Positions 23,189-31,173 of a stretch of DNA of 64,000 bases are shown here, in pieces (position 1 is the first letter of the stretch; every line of letters begins with the position of its first letter). The stretch is from Flavobacterium sp. (GTDB lineage: Bacteria; Bacteroidota; Bacteroidia; Flavobacteriales; Flavobacteriaceae), in the NCBI RefSeq assembly GCF_029945805.1, contig NZ_JAQSDH010000002.1, positions 26,974 to 90,973 of the forward strand, written 5' to 3'. A program made the position numbers and the translations under genes. The notes under the pieces were generated by a model, which was not told the origin of the DNA, did not search any database, and was given only the letters and a program-made list of their open reading frames with translations.

Positions 23189-24676
23189 ATGAAACGAAAG
23201 GATTGGTTTAAGGACAGAGGATATCCACATTTTTCAAACAAGACGCCTATAGATGTTCGTCAGCAAGTTGAGAACTATATAGCTAATCCAAATAATATTG
23301 AAAAGCATTCATTTTATCCCTTAATTTTTAAGGAAATATCTCAACGACGATATAAGCGTTCTGATTTCAAAGGTATTGAAAGGCATTCTCATAAAACAAT
23401 GAAGGATGGTAAAGTAATCTCTAATAGAAAAATTAGAGAGATACTATATGCTAGCCATGTCGATTCTCATATATATTCTTATTATTCTCAAAATATTATC
23501 TCTAAAGAATATGAAAAATATTTAGAAAATAGTATTGTTTCAGTATCTATTTCGGCCTACAGACAAATACCTGCAGCATGTAAGACTAAATTCAAAAACA
23601 ATACTCACTTTGCAAAAGATGTTTTTGACGAAATTGTAAAGAGACAGGATTGTGTTGCTTTGGCTTTCGATATAGAAAATTTTTTTCCTAGCCTTAATCA
23701 TAAGTTACTGAAATTGAGTTGGGCCAAAATATTAGGACGTAAATCGTTGCCAAAGGATCATTATAATCTATTTAAGGCAATTACCAAATTTTCGTATGTA
23801 AAACTTAATGATCTGAAATTTAAGAAAGGCCATTTTAATGAAAAGGCACTTGCCAAATTACGAATGGAAGGCAAAAGCACTTTTTTTAATAGTTTAAGTG
23901 ATTTAATAGATTCGGACATAATTATACATAAGAATCAGAAACATAAAGATGGAAAACTAATAGGGATTCCACAAGGCTTGCCAATTAGTGCGTTATTAGC
24001 AAATATTTACATGTTGCCCTTTGACGAGGCAATAATTGAAAGGCTTACTGTTAAAAATGATATTTTTTACAGAAGGTATTCTGATGATATAGTAATTGTG
24101 TGTGAAGAAAAACAAATAGAATTTGTTGAAAAATTTATAAAAGAACAGATAGAGAAAATTAAACTTATTATTTCAATTCCAAAAACAGAAATTACAGTTT
24201 TTAAAATTGACGATAATAGGCTACAATCTTTTAGATTAAAAGATGGAATGCTCAAAAAGAATATTCCTTTGAATTATCTTGGATTCGAGTTTTATGGTTA
24301 TCAAACTTTATTAAAATCCAAAAACTTAGCAACATTTTATAGAGAGATGAAGGATTCTATCAGAAGAAAACATAAAAGAGCAGAAAAAATAAAAGAAAAA
24401 TATCTATTAGATTCCGCACCTATTTTTAAAAGAAAAATTTATCGATTATACAGTTATAAAGGAGAAAAAAAACGATATCTCCCTGCTAAAAATTCCAGCT
24501 TTGTTCAAGGAAAATTAGTTATATCAGAATTTGAACGTAAGTACCGTGGAAATTATTTACGGTATGTATATCGTTCATCGGAAGAAATGGAAGCGCCAGA
24601 AATCAAAATGCAAGTAAGAAATCATTGGAAAATTTTAAAATCAGCATTGGGTAAATATAATTTTAATAATGTATAA
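23189..24676 (+). CDS. Reverse transcriptase, UG/Abi (DRT-like) defence type
   Basis: A 495-residue reverse transcriptase from ATG 23189. An upstream GTG at 23009 is in frame, but that segment is better explained as RNA. Motif A is FDIENFF (near residue 160), the next block is GIPQGLPISALLANIYMLPF, and the catalytic motif is YSDD (residues 297-300), so polymerase residues are intact. The N-terminal 150 residues (RGYPHFSNK, EKHSFYPLIF, RKIREILYASHVDSHIYSYY, SAYRQIP) are of the kind found in unknown-group and abortive-infection RTs. There is no maturase, HNH or X domain (not a group II intron) and no retron VTG or NAxxH motif. The C-terminal 120 residues are basic and helical. DRT2 and DRT9 are known single-gene systems with upstream template RNA; which class this is, or whether it is new, I cannot say. 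Confidence 0.88.
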   Translation: MKRKDWFKDRGYPHFSNKTPIDVRQQVENYIANPNNIEKHSFYPLIFKEISQRRYKRSDFKGIERHSHKTMKDGKVISNRKIREILYASHVDSHIYSYYSQNIISKEYEKYLENSIVSVSISAYRQIPAACKTKFKNNTHFAKDVFDEIVKRQDCVALAFDIENFFPSLNHKLLKLSWAKILGRKSLPKDHYNLFKAITKFSYVKLNDLKFKKGHFNEKALAKLRMEGKSTFFNSLSDLIDSDIIIHKNQKHKDGKLIGIPQGLPISALLANIYMLPFDEAIIERLTVKNDIFYRRYSDDIVIVCEEKQIEFVEKFIKEQIEKIKLIISIPKTEITVFKIDDNRLQSFRLKDGMLKKNIPLNYLGFEFYGYQTLLKSKNLATFYREMKDSIRRKHKRAEKIKEKYLLDSAPIFKRKIYRLYSYKGEKKRYLPAKNSSFVQGKLVISEFERKYRGNYLRYVYRSSEEMEAPEIKMQVRNHWKILKSALGKYNFNNV

Positions 24677-24680
24677 TCCG

Positions 24681-24709
24681 ATAGCGCGGATTTGCAATCC
24701 GTGCCCGCA
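24681..24709. repeat. REP-like hairpin
   Basis: CGGATT (24687-24692) and AATCCG (24696-24701) form a perfect 6-bp stem with a TGC loop, followed by TGCCCGC that can pair back to the flanking GCGCGG. I recall this GCGGATTTGCAATCCG type of unit recurring between genes in flavobacterial genomes, as REP elements mobilised by RAYT transposases do. It lies 10 nt after the reverse transcriptase stop and may help end its transcript. Only one copy is seen in this window. Confidence 0.5.
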
Positions 24710-24776
24710 ACTATAATCCAGGCCTCACAGGTTTCCAAAAACTTTCAACTAAATTTAAACAGCAAACCAATGCCTA

Positions 24777-25580
24777 ATGAAAAAATTCCTCTTCAAAATC
24801 CTCCTAATACTAACCACATCACTAAGCGCCCAAGTAAAACTCCTATCCTGGAATCTTGAAAACCTCGGAAAATCAAAATCGGATAGCACTATACTCTATA
24901 TCGCCAATACAGTTAAAGAGTATGACATAATAGTCATACAAGAAGTAGTTGCTGGTCATGGCGGAGCACAAGCAGTCGCAAAATTAGCCGACGAACTCAA
25001 TAGAAAAGGAAGTAAATGGGATTATGTCATTAGTGATCCAACATCCAGTAGCGCCTATAAAACCGAACGCTATGCCTTCATCTGGAAAACAGCAGTTGTA
25101 AAGAAAATTGGAAAAGCATGGCTGGAGAAAAAGTATAACATAGAAATAGACCGAGAACCTTATTATGCCACTTTTGAATATAAAAACAAACAATTTACTA
25201 TTGCCAACTTCCACGCAATAACCAAAAGTAAACAACCAGAAACGGAAATTAAATATTTCAAATTCCTTCCTGAAGAATACCCTACTCTAAATATACTCTT
25301 CGTAGGCGACTTCAATTGTCCACAATCCCATACCGTATTTATCCCTTTAAGAAGAATGAATTACGAATCTGCTTTTTTCAAACAAAAGACGTCTTTAAAG
25401 AAAGAGTGTTTTAACAACAACTGTTTGGCTTCTGAATTTGACAACATTTGGTACAACAAAGAAAAAATAACCCTAAAAAACAGCAAAGCCATTCCTTTTT
25501 ACACTGATTTCGAAAACTTAAAACGTGCCAAAAAAGTCTCAGATCATATTCCCATCACAACAGAAATCAGCATCAAGTAG
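24777..25580 (+). CDS. Exported endonuclease/exonuclease/phosphatase-family protein
   Basis: A 267-residue protein with a short signal peptide (MKKFLFKILLILTTSLSAQ). The mature part is an EEP-fold hydrolase (DNase I-like): LLSWNLENLG at the first strand (Asn metal ligand), IVIQEVVAG (catalytic Glu), IANFHAITK (His), FVGDFNCP (Asp and Asn), and SDHIPITTEI at the end (Asp-His pair). All hallmark residues are present, so it should be active, outside the cytoplasm, on DNA or a phosphoester. It has no obvious operon partner. The REP-like element and the reverse transcriptase lie just upstream. Confidence 0.9.
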   Translation: MKKFLFKILLILTTSLSAQVKLLSWNLENLGKSKSDSTILYIANTVKEYDIIVIQEVVAGHGGAQAVAKLADELNRKGSKWDYVISDPTSSSAYKTERYAFIWKTAVVKKIGKAWLEKKYNIEIDREPYYATFEYKNKQFTIANFHAITKSKQPETEIKYFKFLPEEYPTLNILFVGDFNCPQSHTVFIPLRRMNYESAFFKQKTSLKKECFNNNCLASEFDNIWYNKEKITLKNSKAIPFYTDFENLKRAKKVSDHIPITTEISIK

Positions 25581-25679
25581 ATTACTACCGTTTATTTGGT
25601 AGGAGGTAATTCCGTAAAAGCCGTTAACGAGCTTTGTCACAAAAATGATTAATCCTTAAAAATCAAACAGTAACGCATA

Positions 25680-25713
25680 AAAAAACGACTTAGTTTTCAC
25701 TAAATCGTTTTTT
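25680..25713. terminator. Bidirectional terminator
   Basis: AAAAAACGA, one mismatch, TTAG, loop TTTTCA, CTAA, mismatch, TCGTTTTTT: a hairpin with A-run and T-run on both sides. It sits between the nuclease gene (+) and the initiator tRNA (minus) and can serve both. Upstream (25587-25604) a weaker CTACC/GGTAG hairpin is visible. Confidence 0.75.
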
Positions 25714-25718
25714 CTTTG

Positions 25719-25791
25719 TAGCGGGAACAGGACTCGAACCTGTGACCTTCGGGTTATGAGCCCGACGAGCTGCCTACTGCTCTATCCCGCG
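25719..25791 (-). tRNA. Initiator tRNA-Met (CAT)
   Basis: On the minus strand a 73-nt cloverleaf: acceptor CGCGGGA pairing with TCCCGC, anticodon loop CTCATAA giving anticodon CAT, and T arm GGTTCGAGTCC. The anticodon stem has three G-C pairs (GGG/CCC flanking the loop) and base 1 (C) is unpaired with base 72, both marks of initiator tRNA. The 3' CCA is not encoded (CAA follows A73). Confidence 0.93.
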
Positions 25792-25871
25792 CTCTTCGGG
25801 TGCAAATATACAACGATAATCGACATGCGCAACATAAATAAAATAAAAAATGTACTATTTTTTAAATCAGG

Positions 25872-25901
25872 TTGTTATATCTAAATAAAACAGTATTTTT
25901 G
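25872..25901 (+). promoter_or_regulatory. Promoter of the KTSC-domain gene
   Basis: TTG (25872-25874) and TATTTTTG (25894-25901) are spaced 19 nt apart, a full match to the Bacteroidota -33/-7 promoter. The -7 box ends 40 nt before the start codon at 25942. Confidence 0.6.
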
Positions 25902-25941
25902 CAAAAAATTTGAGAACTGAACTGTTTTTTATTACAAAAAA

Positions 25942-26394
25942 ATGAATACAAAAAAAATTATTGAATACAGAACGTTACTTGGAGTAACTAAGACAGCTAC
26001 TTTGAAAGAGCTAAAAACCATTTATAGAAATGCTATGAAAGATATCCATCCGGATACTATTCAAGATCCTGTAGAACGTTTGGCAGCAGAAGAAAAAAGC
26101 ACCGAGATTATTGCAGCCTACCATTTCTTGGTGAGTATCGCTCCAGAGACTTTGGAAAAAGACAAAGCAGAATACACTAGAATCACATCAACTACTAACA
26201 TCTCAGATTTTCATTATGAGAAAGGAGTACTTTATGTAACTTTCCTTGACGGAAGTTCATTTGAATATTTTGGTATTTTGAGACCTGTGTATGTCAAAAT
26301 GGTAAATGCTGAATCGCCAAGTCGTTTTGCAAGAAGACACATTTACAACGAATACATCTACAGAAGCGCCGCTAAATTAGTAGCAGCTGAGTAA
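25942..26394 (+). CDS. J-like and KTSC domain protein
   Basis: A 150-residue cytoplasmic protein. Residues 1-70 resemble a J domain (EYRTLLGVTKTATLKELKTI, YRNAMKDIHPD): the HPD loop is present and helices II and III are recognisable. Residues about 85-150 match the KTSC domain (FHYEKGVLYVTFLDGSSFEY, then FGILRPVYVKMVNAESPSRF), a small domain often found next to nucleic-acid or lysyl-tRNA-synthetase functions. The J part could recruit DnaK, with KTSC supplying a target contact; that is inference. It is a single-gene unit with its own promoter and a strong terminator. The fused J-KTSC layout is, as far as I recall, usual in Flavobacteriia. Confidence 0.85.
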   Translation: MNTKKIIEYRTLLGVTKTATLKELKTIYRNAMKDIHPDTIQDPVERLAAEEKSTEIIAAYHFLVSIAPETLEKDKAEYTRITSTTNISDFHYEKGVLYVTFLDGSSFEYFGILRPVYVKMVNAESPSRFARRHIYNEYIYRSAAKLVAAE

Positions 26395-26420
26395 CTAATT
26401 TCACAAATAGAATTAATAAA

Positions 26421-26452
26421 AAAAAGGTCTTGATATTCTCAAGACCTTTTTT
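26421..26452. terminator. Bidirectional terminator
   Basis: AAAAAGGTCTTGA pairs perfectly with TCAAGACCTTTTT around a TATTC loop. It lies between the convergent KTSC (+) and LRR (minus) genes and can stop both. Confidence 0.9.
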
Positions 26453-26491
26453 ACCTAACAAAATTTAATTCTAAAAAACTAAAACAAATCT

Positions 26492-27346
26492 TTATTCATC
26501 AGCAGCGAATGCTGAATTTTTATCGATATTTACTTTCAAAGTTGTCGCAACTCCTTGCTCGTTTACCATGGTCATGTTCAACGTATCTAATTTAGATAAG
26601 TTTTTAGAAACCAATCCGTTGAACATATTGTATGAAATATTCATTTCTTTTAACTTTCCTAATTTTTCTAAATCAAAAGGAACTTGTCCGTCCATTTTGT
26701 TTTCAAACAAACTCAACGTTTCTAACGAAGAAAGATTTGCAACTTCTTTATCTAATTTTCCAGAAAGTTTGTTACTGTTCAACAACAAGACTTTCAAAGA
26801 TTTTAACTGATAGTAAGAAGCTGGAATTTGACCTTCAATTTCATTGTTAAACAAAGACAGCGTTTCTAAATTTGGTAAATTTCCGATAGCTACTGGCAAA
26901 ACCCCAGTTAATCTATTCATGTGCATTTCGATAAATTTCAATTGGGATGCATTACCTAGACTTTCAGGAAGTTTTCCAGAAACTTGATTAAAGGCTACAT
27001 TCAATTTCACAAGATTTTTCAAATTACCAATAGATTCTGGCAAAACACCAGTAATATTATTTCTGAATAAGTTCAGTACTTGTAATGAAGTTAAATTGGC
27101 TAATTCAGAAGGTAATTCTCCATTTAGATTGTTGTTCATTAATTTAATTGCGATAACTTTATCGTTTTGGATTTCGATACCATACCAAGTAGATACCGGA
27201 GATTTTAAATCCCATTTATTAATCCATTGAGAACCTTTGGTAGCTTTATTTAATTTGACCAAAGCATCTTTTTCAACTGATGAGATTTCAGCAAAGCTTG
27301 AAACCGAAATTAAAAGTAATGTTACGCAGGTAATAATTGTTTTCAT
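26492..27346 (-). CDS. Exported leucine-rich repeat protein
   Basis: A 284-residue protein with a signal peptide (residues 1-18, ending SSFAE). An LRR-cap-like segment (DALVKLNKATKGSQWINKWD, VSTWYGIEI) precedes about seven 23-24 residue leucine-rich repeats of the form LxxLxxLxLFxNxIxGxLPxSIGNL, running from about residue 65 to 230. This is the plant-like LRR class used by Bacteroidota surface proteins for protein-protein contacts. The C-terminus ends in KNSAFAADE without a type IX sorting domain, so it is probably periplasmic or released by another route. It is monocistronic, with a full promoter (27376-27406) and a shared terminator. Confidence 0.88.
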   Translation of the reverse strand: MKTIITCVTLLLISVSSFAEISSVEKDALVKLNKATKGSQWINKWDLKSPVSTWYGIEIQNDKVIAIKLMNNNLNGELPSELANLTSLQVLNLFRNNITGVLPESIGNLKNLVKLNVAFNQVSGKLPESLGNASQLKFIEMHMNRLTGVLPVAIGNLPNLETLSLFNNEIEGQIPASYYQLKSLKVLLLNSNKLSGKLDKEVANLSSLETLSLFENKMDGQVPFDLEKLGKLKEMNISYNMFNGLVSKNLSKLDTLNMTMVNEQGVATTLKVNIDKNSAFAADE

Positions 27347-27375
27347 ATCATTTAAGGTTTGAGGTTATGACAGTC

Positions 27376-27406
27376 CAAACGTATATATATAATCGTTTAA
27401 ACACAA
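27376..27406 (-). promoter_or_regulatory. Promoter of the LRR gene
   Basis: On the minus strand TTG (complement of 27404-27406) and TACGTTTG (27376-27383) are 20 nt apart, matching -33 TTG and -7 TAnnTTTG. The leader is about 30 nt. Confidence 0.6.
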
Positions 27407-27505
27407 AAATAATCGATGAAATGCATTTTTTAACAATATTTTTATTTATTTATCTTACAAATACTATTATTTTTAATACTAAATTTAACATTAAATTATT
27501 TTTTT

Positions 27506-27513
27506 TACATTTG
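27506..27513 (+). promoter_or_regulatory. -7 element before the DUF1761 gene
   Basis: TACATTTG fits TAnnTTTG, 28 nt before the start codon at 27542. No TTG at -33. Confidence 0.45.
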
Positions 27514-27541
27514 ATATACTAACCAATTAAAAATAAAGAAG

Positions 27542-28033
27542 ATGGAGAATATGCCATTTAATTTTTACGCAATTATAGCTGCAACGTTTGTAACGTTAAT
27601 AGTTGGATTTGTCTGGTACAGTCCAAAGGTATTCGGAACCATTTGGATGAAAGAAACCGGAATGACGGAAGAAAAAGCAAAACAGTCAAACATGTTCAAA
27701 GTATTCGTTTTGACAATTATCTACTCTTTTATGTTTGCATTCATCTTTCCTTCTTTAGTTATTCACCAAATGGGAGCTTTAGGAATGGTTGGTGGTGACC
27801 CAACGCTTGCAAAACCATCTTATATCGCATTCTTAAATGATTATGGTGATGCTTTCAGAACTTTTAAACATGGCGCTTTACATGGTTTTATTTCTGGATT
27901 ATTTATTGCTTTACCAATTACTGCGATAAATGGATTGTTCGAACAAAAATCATGGAAATACATCTTGATTAATGCCGGATATTGGATAATTTCCATGATA
28001 ATAATGGGCGCTATCATCTGTGGATGGAAATAA
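27542..28033 (+). CDS. DUF1761 family membrane protein
   Basis: A 163-residue protein with four predicted membrane helices (about 5-24, 50-70, 105-125, 138-160). The opening FYAIIAATFVTLIVGFVWYS followed by PKVFGTIWMKETGMTEE matches the DUF1761 family, whose role is unknown. The conserved HGALHGFISGLFIALPITAI helix is present. The start ATG at 27542 is followed by a second in-frame ATG at 27554 (MPFNFY) that is an equally good candidate. It has its own -7 element and a terminator at 28055, so it is a single-gene unit. Confidence 0.85.
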   Translation: MENMPFNFYAIIAATFVTLIVGFVWYSPKVFGTIWMKETGMTEEKAKQSNMFKVFVLTIIYSFMFAFIFPSLVIHQMGALGMVGGDPTLAKPSYIAFLNDYGDAFRTFKHGALHGFISGLFIALPITAINGLFEQKSWKYILINAGYWIISMIIMGAIICGWK

Positions 28034-28054
28034 ATTAACATTTAATTATAATCG

Positions 28055-28087
28055 AATCGCTCTACATTTGTAAAGCGATTTTTTTTA
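28055..28087 (+). terminator. Terminator with an embedded -7 element
   Basis: AATCGCT (28055-28061) pairs with AGCGATT (28074-28080), followed by seven or more T. The loop contains TACATTTG (28063-28070), an exact -7 consensus 23 nt before the TTG start at 28093, so the same DNA may end one transcript and begin the next. Confidence 0.7.
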
Positions 28088-28092
28088 TACTA

Positions 28093-29238
28093 TTGGAACC
28101 AATTACCTACTCTATCTATACAACCGTTGCAAAGCTTCCGGATTCCTGGGATAAAGTTGCTCATGACAATGTTTTCTTGCAAACCCATTACTTGAAGGTT
28201 CTTCAAGAATCTGCCCCTACAAACATGCAGTGTTTCTACATCGGAATTTTTGAAAAAGAACTTCTTATCGGAGTAGCATTGGCGCAATATCTTGACTTAA
28301 ACAAATTGGAATCCTTTGGAGAACGGGATAAGTGTTTTAAAACCTACATTCGGAATTTTGTCTTCAAAAACTTTGCTTCTCACGCTTTGTTTCTTGGCAA
28401 TAATATGATTACAGGACAAAACGGCTATACTTTTAATAAAGAAATTGATTCGGATACGATTTCAAAAATATTGATTGATTGTGCCAATGAGATTACACTT
28501 TACTTCAAAAAGAAAAGCATAAAAATACATATTGTTTCGTTTAAAGATTTTTATAAAAAGTGTGCAAACGAATTTAAACAGTTCTCTTTTTCGGAAATGT
28601 ATGAATTCAAAACACAACCCAATATGATTTTTGAATTGCATTCGGAATGGAAAACAAAGGAGGACTATATTGGAGCCTTATCCAAAAAATACCGTGACCA
28701 ATACAAGCGTGCACAGAAAAAATCAGAAGGAATTACAAGTAGAGAATTACAGTTAGGCGATATACTACTGCAGGAAAAACGAATCTACGAATTATACCAT
28801 AATGTAGCTAAAAATGCTCCTTTCAACACTTTTTTTCTGCCTAAAAACCATTTTTCTTCTTTCAAAAAAGAATGTGGCAATCGCTTTATTTTGGTTGGAT
28901 ATTATTTGGATGAAATTTTAGTTGGATTCCATACCTTATTATTGAACGGAAAAACTTTGGAAACTTATTTCCTAGGCTATGACGAACAAATTCAAAAAGA
29001 GAAAATGCTGTATTTGAATATGCTCTACAACATGACAAAATTTGGAATCGAAAACCAATTCCAGAAAATAATCTTTGGAAGAACCGCACTAGAAATTAAA
29101 AGCTCTATTGGTGCCGAACCTATAATAATGTCCGGATTTATCTATCATAACAACAATTTGATCAACAAATATTTCGATAAAATATTTCCAAAATTAGAAC
29201 CAACGCTTTCGTGGAAGCAAAGACATCCGTTTAAATAA
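28093..29238 (+). CDS. GNAT/FemAB-like N-acyltransferase
   Basis: A 381-residue cytoplasmic protein. The start is TTG at 28093, since the first ATG in frame (28225) would remove the N-terminal domain (PITYSIYTTVAKLPDSWDKV). It appears to have two GNAT-like halves as in the FemAB/BioF2-like acetyltransferase group: an N-terminal part with FYIGIFEKELLIGVALAQYL and a C-terminal part with RFILVGYYLDEILVGFHTLL. SKKYRDQYKRAQKK, between them, is a conserved basic segment. Substrate unknown; relatives act on peptidoglycan precursors or lipids. It is followed by a convergent lipid kinase gene 4 nt away. Confidence 0.78.
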   Translation: MEPITYSIYTTVAKLPDSWDKVAHDNVFLQTHYLKVLQESAPTNMQCFYIGIFEKELLIGVALAQYLDLNKLESFGERDKCFKTYIRNFVFKNFASHALFLGNNMITGQNGYTFNKEIDSDTISKILIDCANEITLYFKKKSIKIHIVSFKDFYKKCANEFKQFSFSEMYEFKTQPNMIFELHSEWKTKEDYIGALSKKYRDQYKRAQKKSEGITSRELQLGDILLQEKRIYELYHNVAKNAPFNTFFLPKNHFSSFKKECGNRFILVGYYLDEILVGFHTLLLNGKTLETYFLGYDEQIQKEKMLYLNMLYNMTKFGIENQFQKIIFGRTALEIKSSIGAEPIIMSGFIYHNNNLINKYFDKIFPKLEPTLSWKQRHPFK

Positions 29239-29242
29239 ATTT

Positions 29243-30118
29243 CTACGGAACAGCAAACTTCATCTGCGCAGGTAAAATTTTAATATCAAGTTTAGTTTCT
29301 TGTCCAATATATTCGCCGTCAATTTGAAAAGGCACTGGCTTGTTTGTGGTAATAGTCGCTTTATCGGTGGAGATAATTTCAACATCCTCAGAGTTCAAAG
29401 GAATATTTCCGGTTAGTATCTTTCCGAAAACAAGCAAATCTAAATTTTTTAAGATTACAATCTCAAACCTACCATCATTCATCTTGCCTTCCGGATTAAT
29501 GGTTACTCCCGTACCGTATTTTTGCGAATTGGCAATCACAATCATGCGTGCGGAACATTCAATCGTTTGATCCTCCGTTTTGATTTTAGCTAAAAATGGC
29601 TCTTCCAATTCCGTTAAGGTCGTAACAACTTGTAGCGCATAGCCTAGTTTACCTCGTGTGGAACTGTTCTCGTAATTGCGCACTAATTCAGCATTTAATC
29701 CCAAATCACTCAAGTGAATGCTTTTTTTACCATTGATTGAAATCATATCAATTTCCATAAAATGATTATGAAAGGCAACCGCGAGATTTTCTTCAATTGT
29801 AGCAGGCAAATTCAAATCAACCGAAAGTCCGTTTGTAGAACCTGCCGGAAGAATACCAATAATAACATCTTTATCTTCTAATGCTTCTGCTACCATTTTT
29901 ATGGTTCCATCGCCGCCTGTAATTAAAATACGTTCCGGTTTGTGCAAATCATACAGTTTTTTTATAGCTTTTTCATCGCTTTTACCAGAAGTTTCATAAA
30001 CAATAATCTCAATTTTATATTCTTCGGCTAAAGCTAACGTCTTTAGTAAAATCTCGCTCTTATCCATATCTCCCGAGATTGGATTCACGATCAAAACGTA
30101 CTTCTTTTTAGTCGCCAT
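29243..30118 (-). CDS. Diacylglycerol kinase-family lipid kinase (YegS-like)
   Basis: A 291-residue protein of the DAGK catalytic family. Visible motifs are NPISG (residues 11-15, nucleotide contact), the glycine-rich TGGDGTIKMVAEAL (near 63-76) with ILPAGSTNGLSVDL following, and the C-terminal beta domain ending PFQIDGEYIG. It should phosphorylate a lipid such as diacylglycerol or a sphingoid base; sphingolipids are common in the phylum but the substrate cannot be read from sequence. It is divergent from the App1-type phosphatase gene 60 nt away, a chemically opposite activity, which may reflect a shared phospholipid task. Confidence 0.9.
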   Translation of the reverse strand: MATKKKYVLIVNPISGDMDKSEILLKTLALAEEYKIEIIVYETSGKSDEKAIKKLYDLHKPERILITGGDGTIKMVAEALEDKDVIIGILPAGSTNGLSVDLNLPATIEENLAVAFHNHFMEIDMISINGKKSIHLSDLGLNAELVRNYENSSTRGKLGYALQVVTTLTELEEPFLAKIKTEDQTIECSARMIVIANSQKYGTGVTINPEGKMNDGRFEIVILKNLDLLVFGKILTGNIPLNSEDVEIISTDKATITTNKPVPFQIDGEYIGQETKLDIKILPAQMKFAVP

Positions 30119-30160
30119 AAGCTGAAATTGCTAAATAATTTGTAATTTGGAACAGAATAT

Positions 30161-30194
30161 CAAAAGTATAAAATTAAATGAAGCCGATCCTCAA
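30161..30194 (-). promoter_or_regulatory. Promoter of the lipid kinase gene
   Basis: Minus strand TTG (complement of 30192-30194) and TACTTTTG (30161-30168), 23 nt apart, lie 43 nt before the start codon. The -33 part overlaps the first codons of the divergent phosphatase gene. Confidence 0.5.
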
Positions 30195-31143
30195 ATTATA
30201 CCGCGGTTATGCGAATGAACAGGAATTAATTGTAATGGGACACGTTTTTAAGCCGACTTCAAAAGAGGATTATGACTTTCAAAAGAAAAATTTTAAAAAT
30301 GCTATTTCCGTTATCCGGATGTTTCGCATTAAAACTCAAGCCAATGCCGATGTCTATCTTCATTTAAACGGCAAAAAAATCCATACCAGAACGTTACACG
30401 ATGGCTATTTTAAATTTTGCATTCCGTATTCAGAATTAGGAACGGGTTGGCTGGAATATAAAGTTAGTATTTTTTATGAAAATGAAGCAATTGAAGAAAC
30501 CTCTAGTTTTATTAAACCCCATATTGGAAACTATGGTTTCATATCGGATATTGATGATACCTTTATAGTATCGCATACTAGAAATCCTTTTCGTAAACTA
30601 TACATTCTATTATTTAGAAACGTATTCAACCGAAAGGTGTTTGAAGATGTCGCAGCGCACTATCAAGCCTTAAGCTCTGCGGGACGAAACAACAAAATGG
30701 AAAAAAATGCCTTTTTTTATGTCTCAAGTAGCGAATGGAATTTGTACCGCTTTATAACGCAATTTACAGAAATAAACGAATTGCCTAGAGCTGTTTTATT
30801 ACTTAAAGATATAAAAACAAGCTTAACCGATTTATTTATAACGGGACGTGGCGACCACAATCACAAGTTTGAAAAAATTAAGCATATTTTAGAGTTCTAT
30901 CCCAACCTACAATACACGCTTTTGGGCGACGACTCTCAGCACGATGCCTACTTGTATGAAGCCATCTGCAAAATATTTCCAGTGAATGTCAAAGCAGTTT
31001 ATATTCGGCAAACGGGGAAACATAAAAAAGAAAAAATCACCGCCTCTTTAAATAACATTTCAGAACTCGACGTAGCCATTTGCTATTTTAAAAAAAGCTC
31101 GGAAGCCATTGCACATTCCAAAAAAATAGGGTTGATTTTTTAA
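30178..31143 (+). CDS. App1-family phosphatidate phosphatase-like protein (DUF2183)
   Basis: A 321-residue protein. The central segment GFISDIDDTFIVSHTRNP carries the DxDxT catalytic motif of HAD-type phosphatases in the form used by the App1/DUF2183 family, and a later GRGDHNHKFEKIKHILEFYP, then YTLLGDDSQHD, supplies the conserved Lys and the Gly-Asp-Asp-Ser metal site. The N-terminal 110 residues form a beta-rich domain (ELIVMGHVFKP, ANADVYLHLNGKK). Yeast App1 is a Mg-dependent phosphatidate phosphatase; the bacterial members are largely untested. Divergent from the lipid kinase. Confidence 0.88.
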   Translation: MKPILKLYRGYANEQELIVMGHVFKPTSKEDYDFQKKNFKNAISVIRMFRIKTQANADVYLHLNGKKIHTRTLHDGYFKFCIPYSELGTGWLEYKVSIFYENEAIEETSSFIKPHIGNYGFISDIDDTFIVSHTRNPFRKLYILLFRNVFNRKVFEDVAAHYQALSSAGRNNKMEKNAFFYVSSSEWNLYRFITQFTEINELPRAVLLLKDIKTSLTDLFITGRGDHNHKFEKIKHILEFYPNLQYTLLGDDSQHDAYLYEAICKIFPVNVKAVYIRQTGKHKKEKITASLNNISELDVAICYFKKSSEAIAHSKKIGLIF

Positions 31144-31173
31144 TGGATTTTAGCCCAGAGTGCAATGAAAATC

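Noticed and set aside
22792..24676. Retron or group II intron
   Set aside because: The RT lacks the retron VTG and NAxxH motifs and has no maturase or HNH part; no intron-like domain V was seen. The 7-bp closing repeats AAGCTCC/GGAGCTT alone could be chance.
25719..25791. tRNA as integration site of an island
   Set aside because: No integrase and no repeat of the tRNA 3' end was found in the flanking 4 kb.
27337..27522. 61-codon ORF between the LRR and DUF1761 genes
   Set aside because: Starts inside the LRR gene on the other strand and covers promoter elements of both neighbours; composition is plain AT-rich noise.
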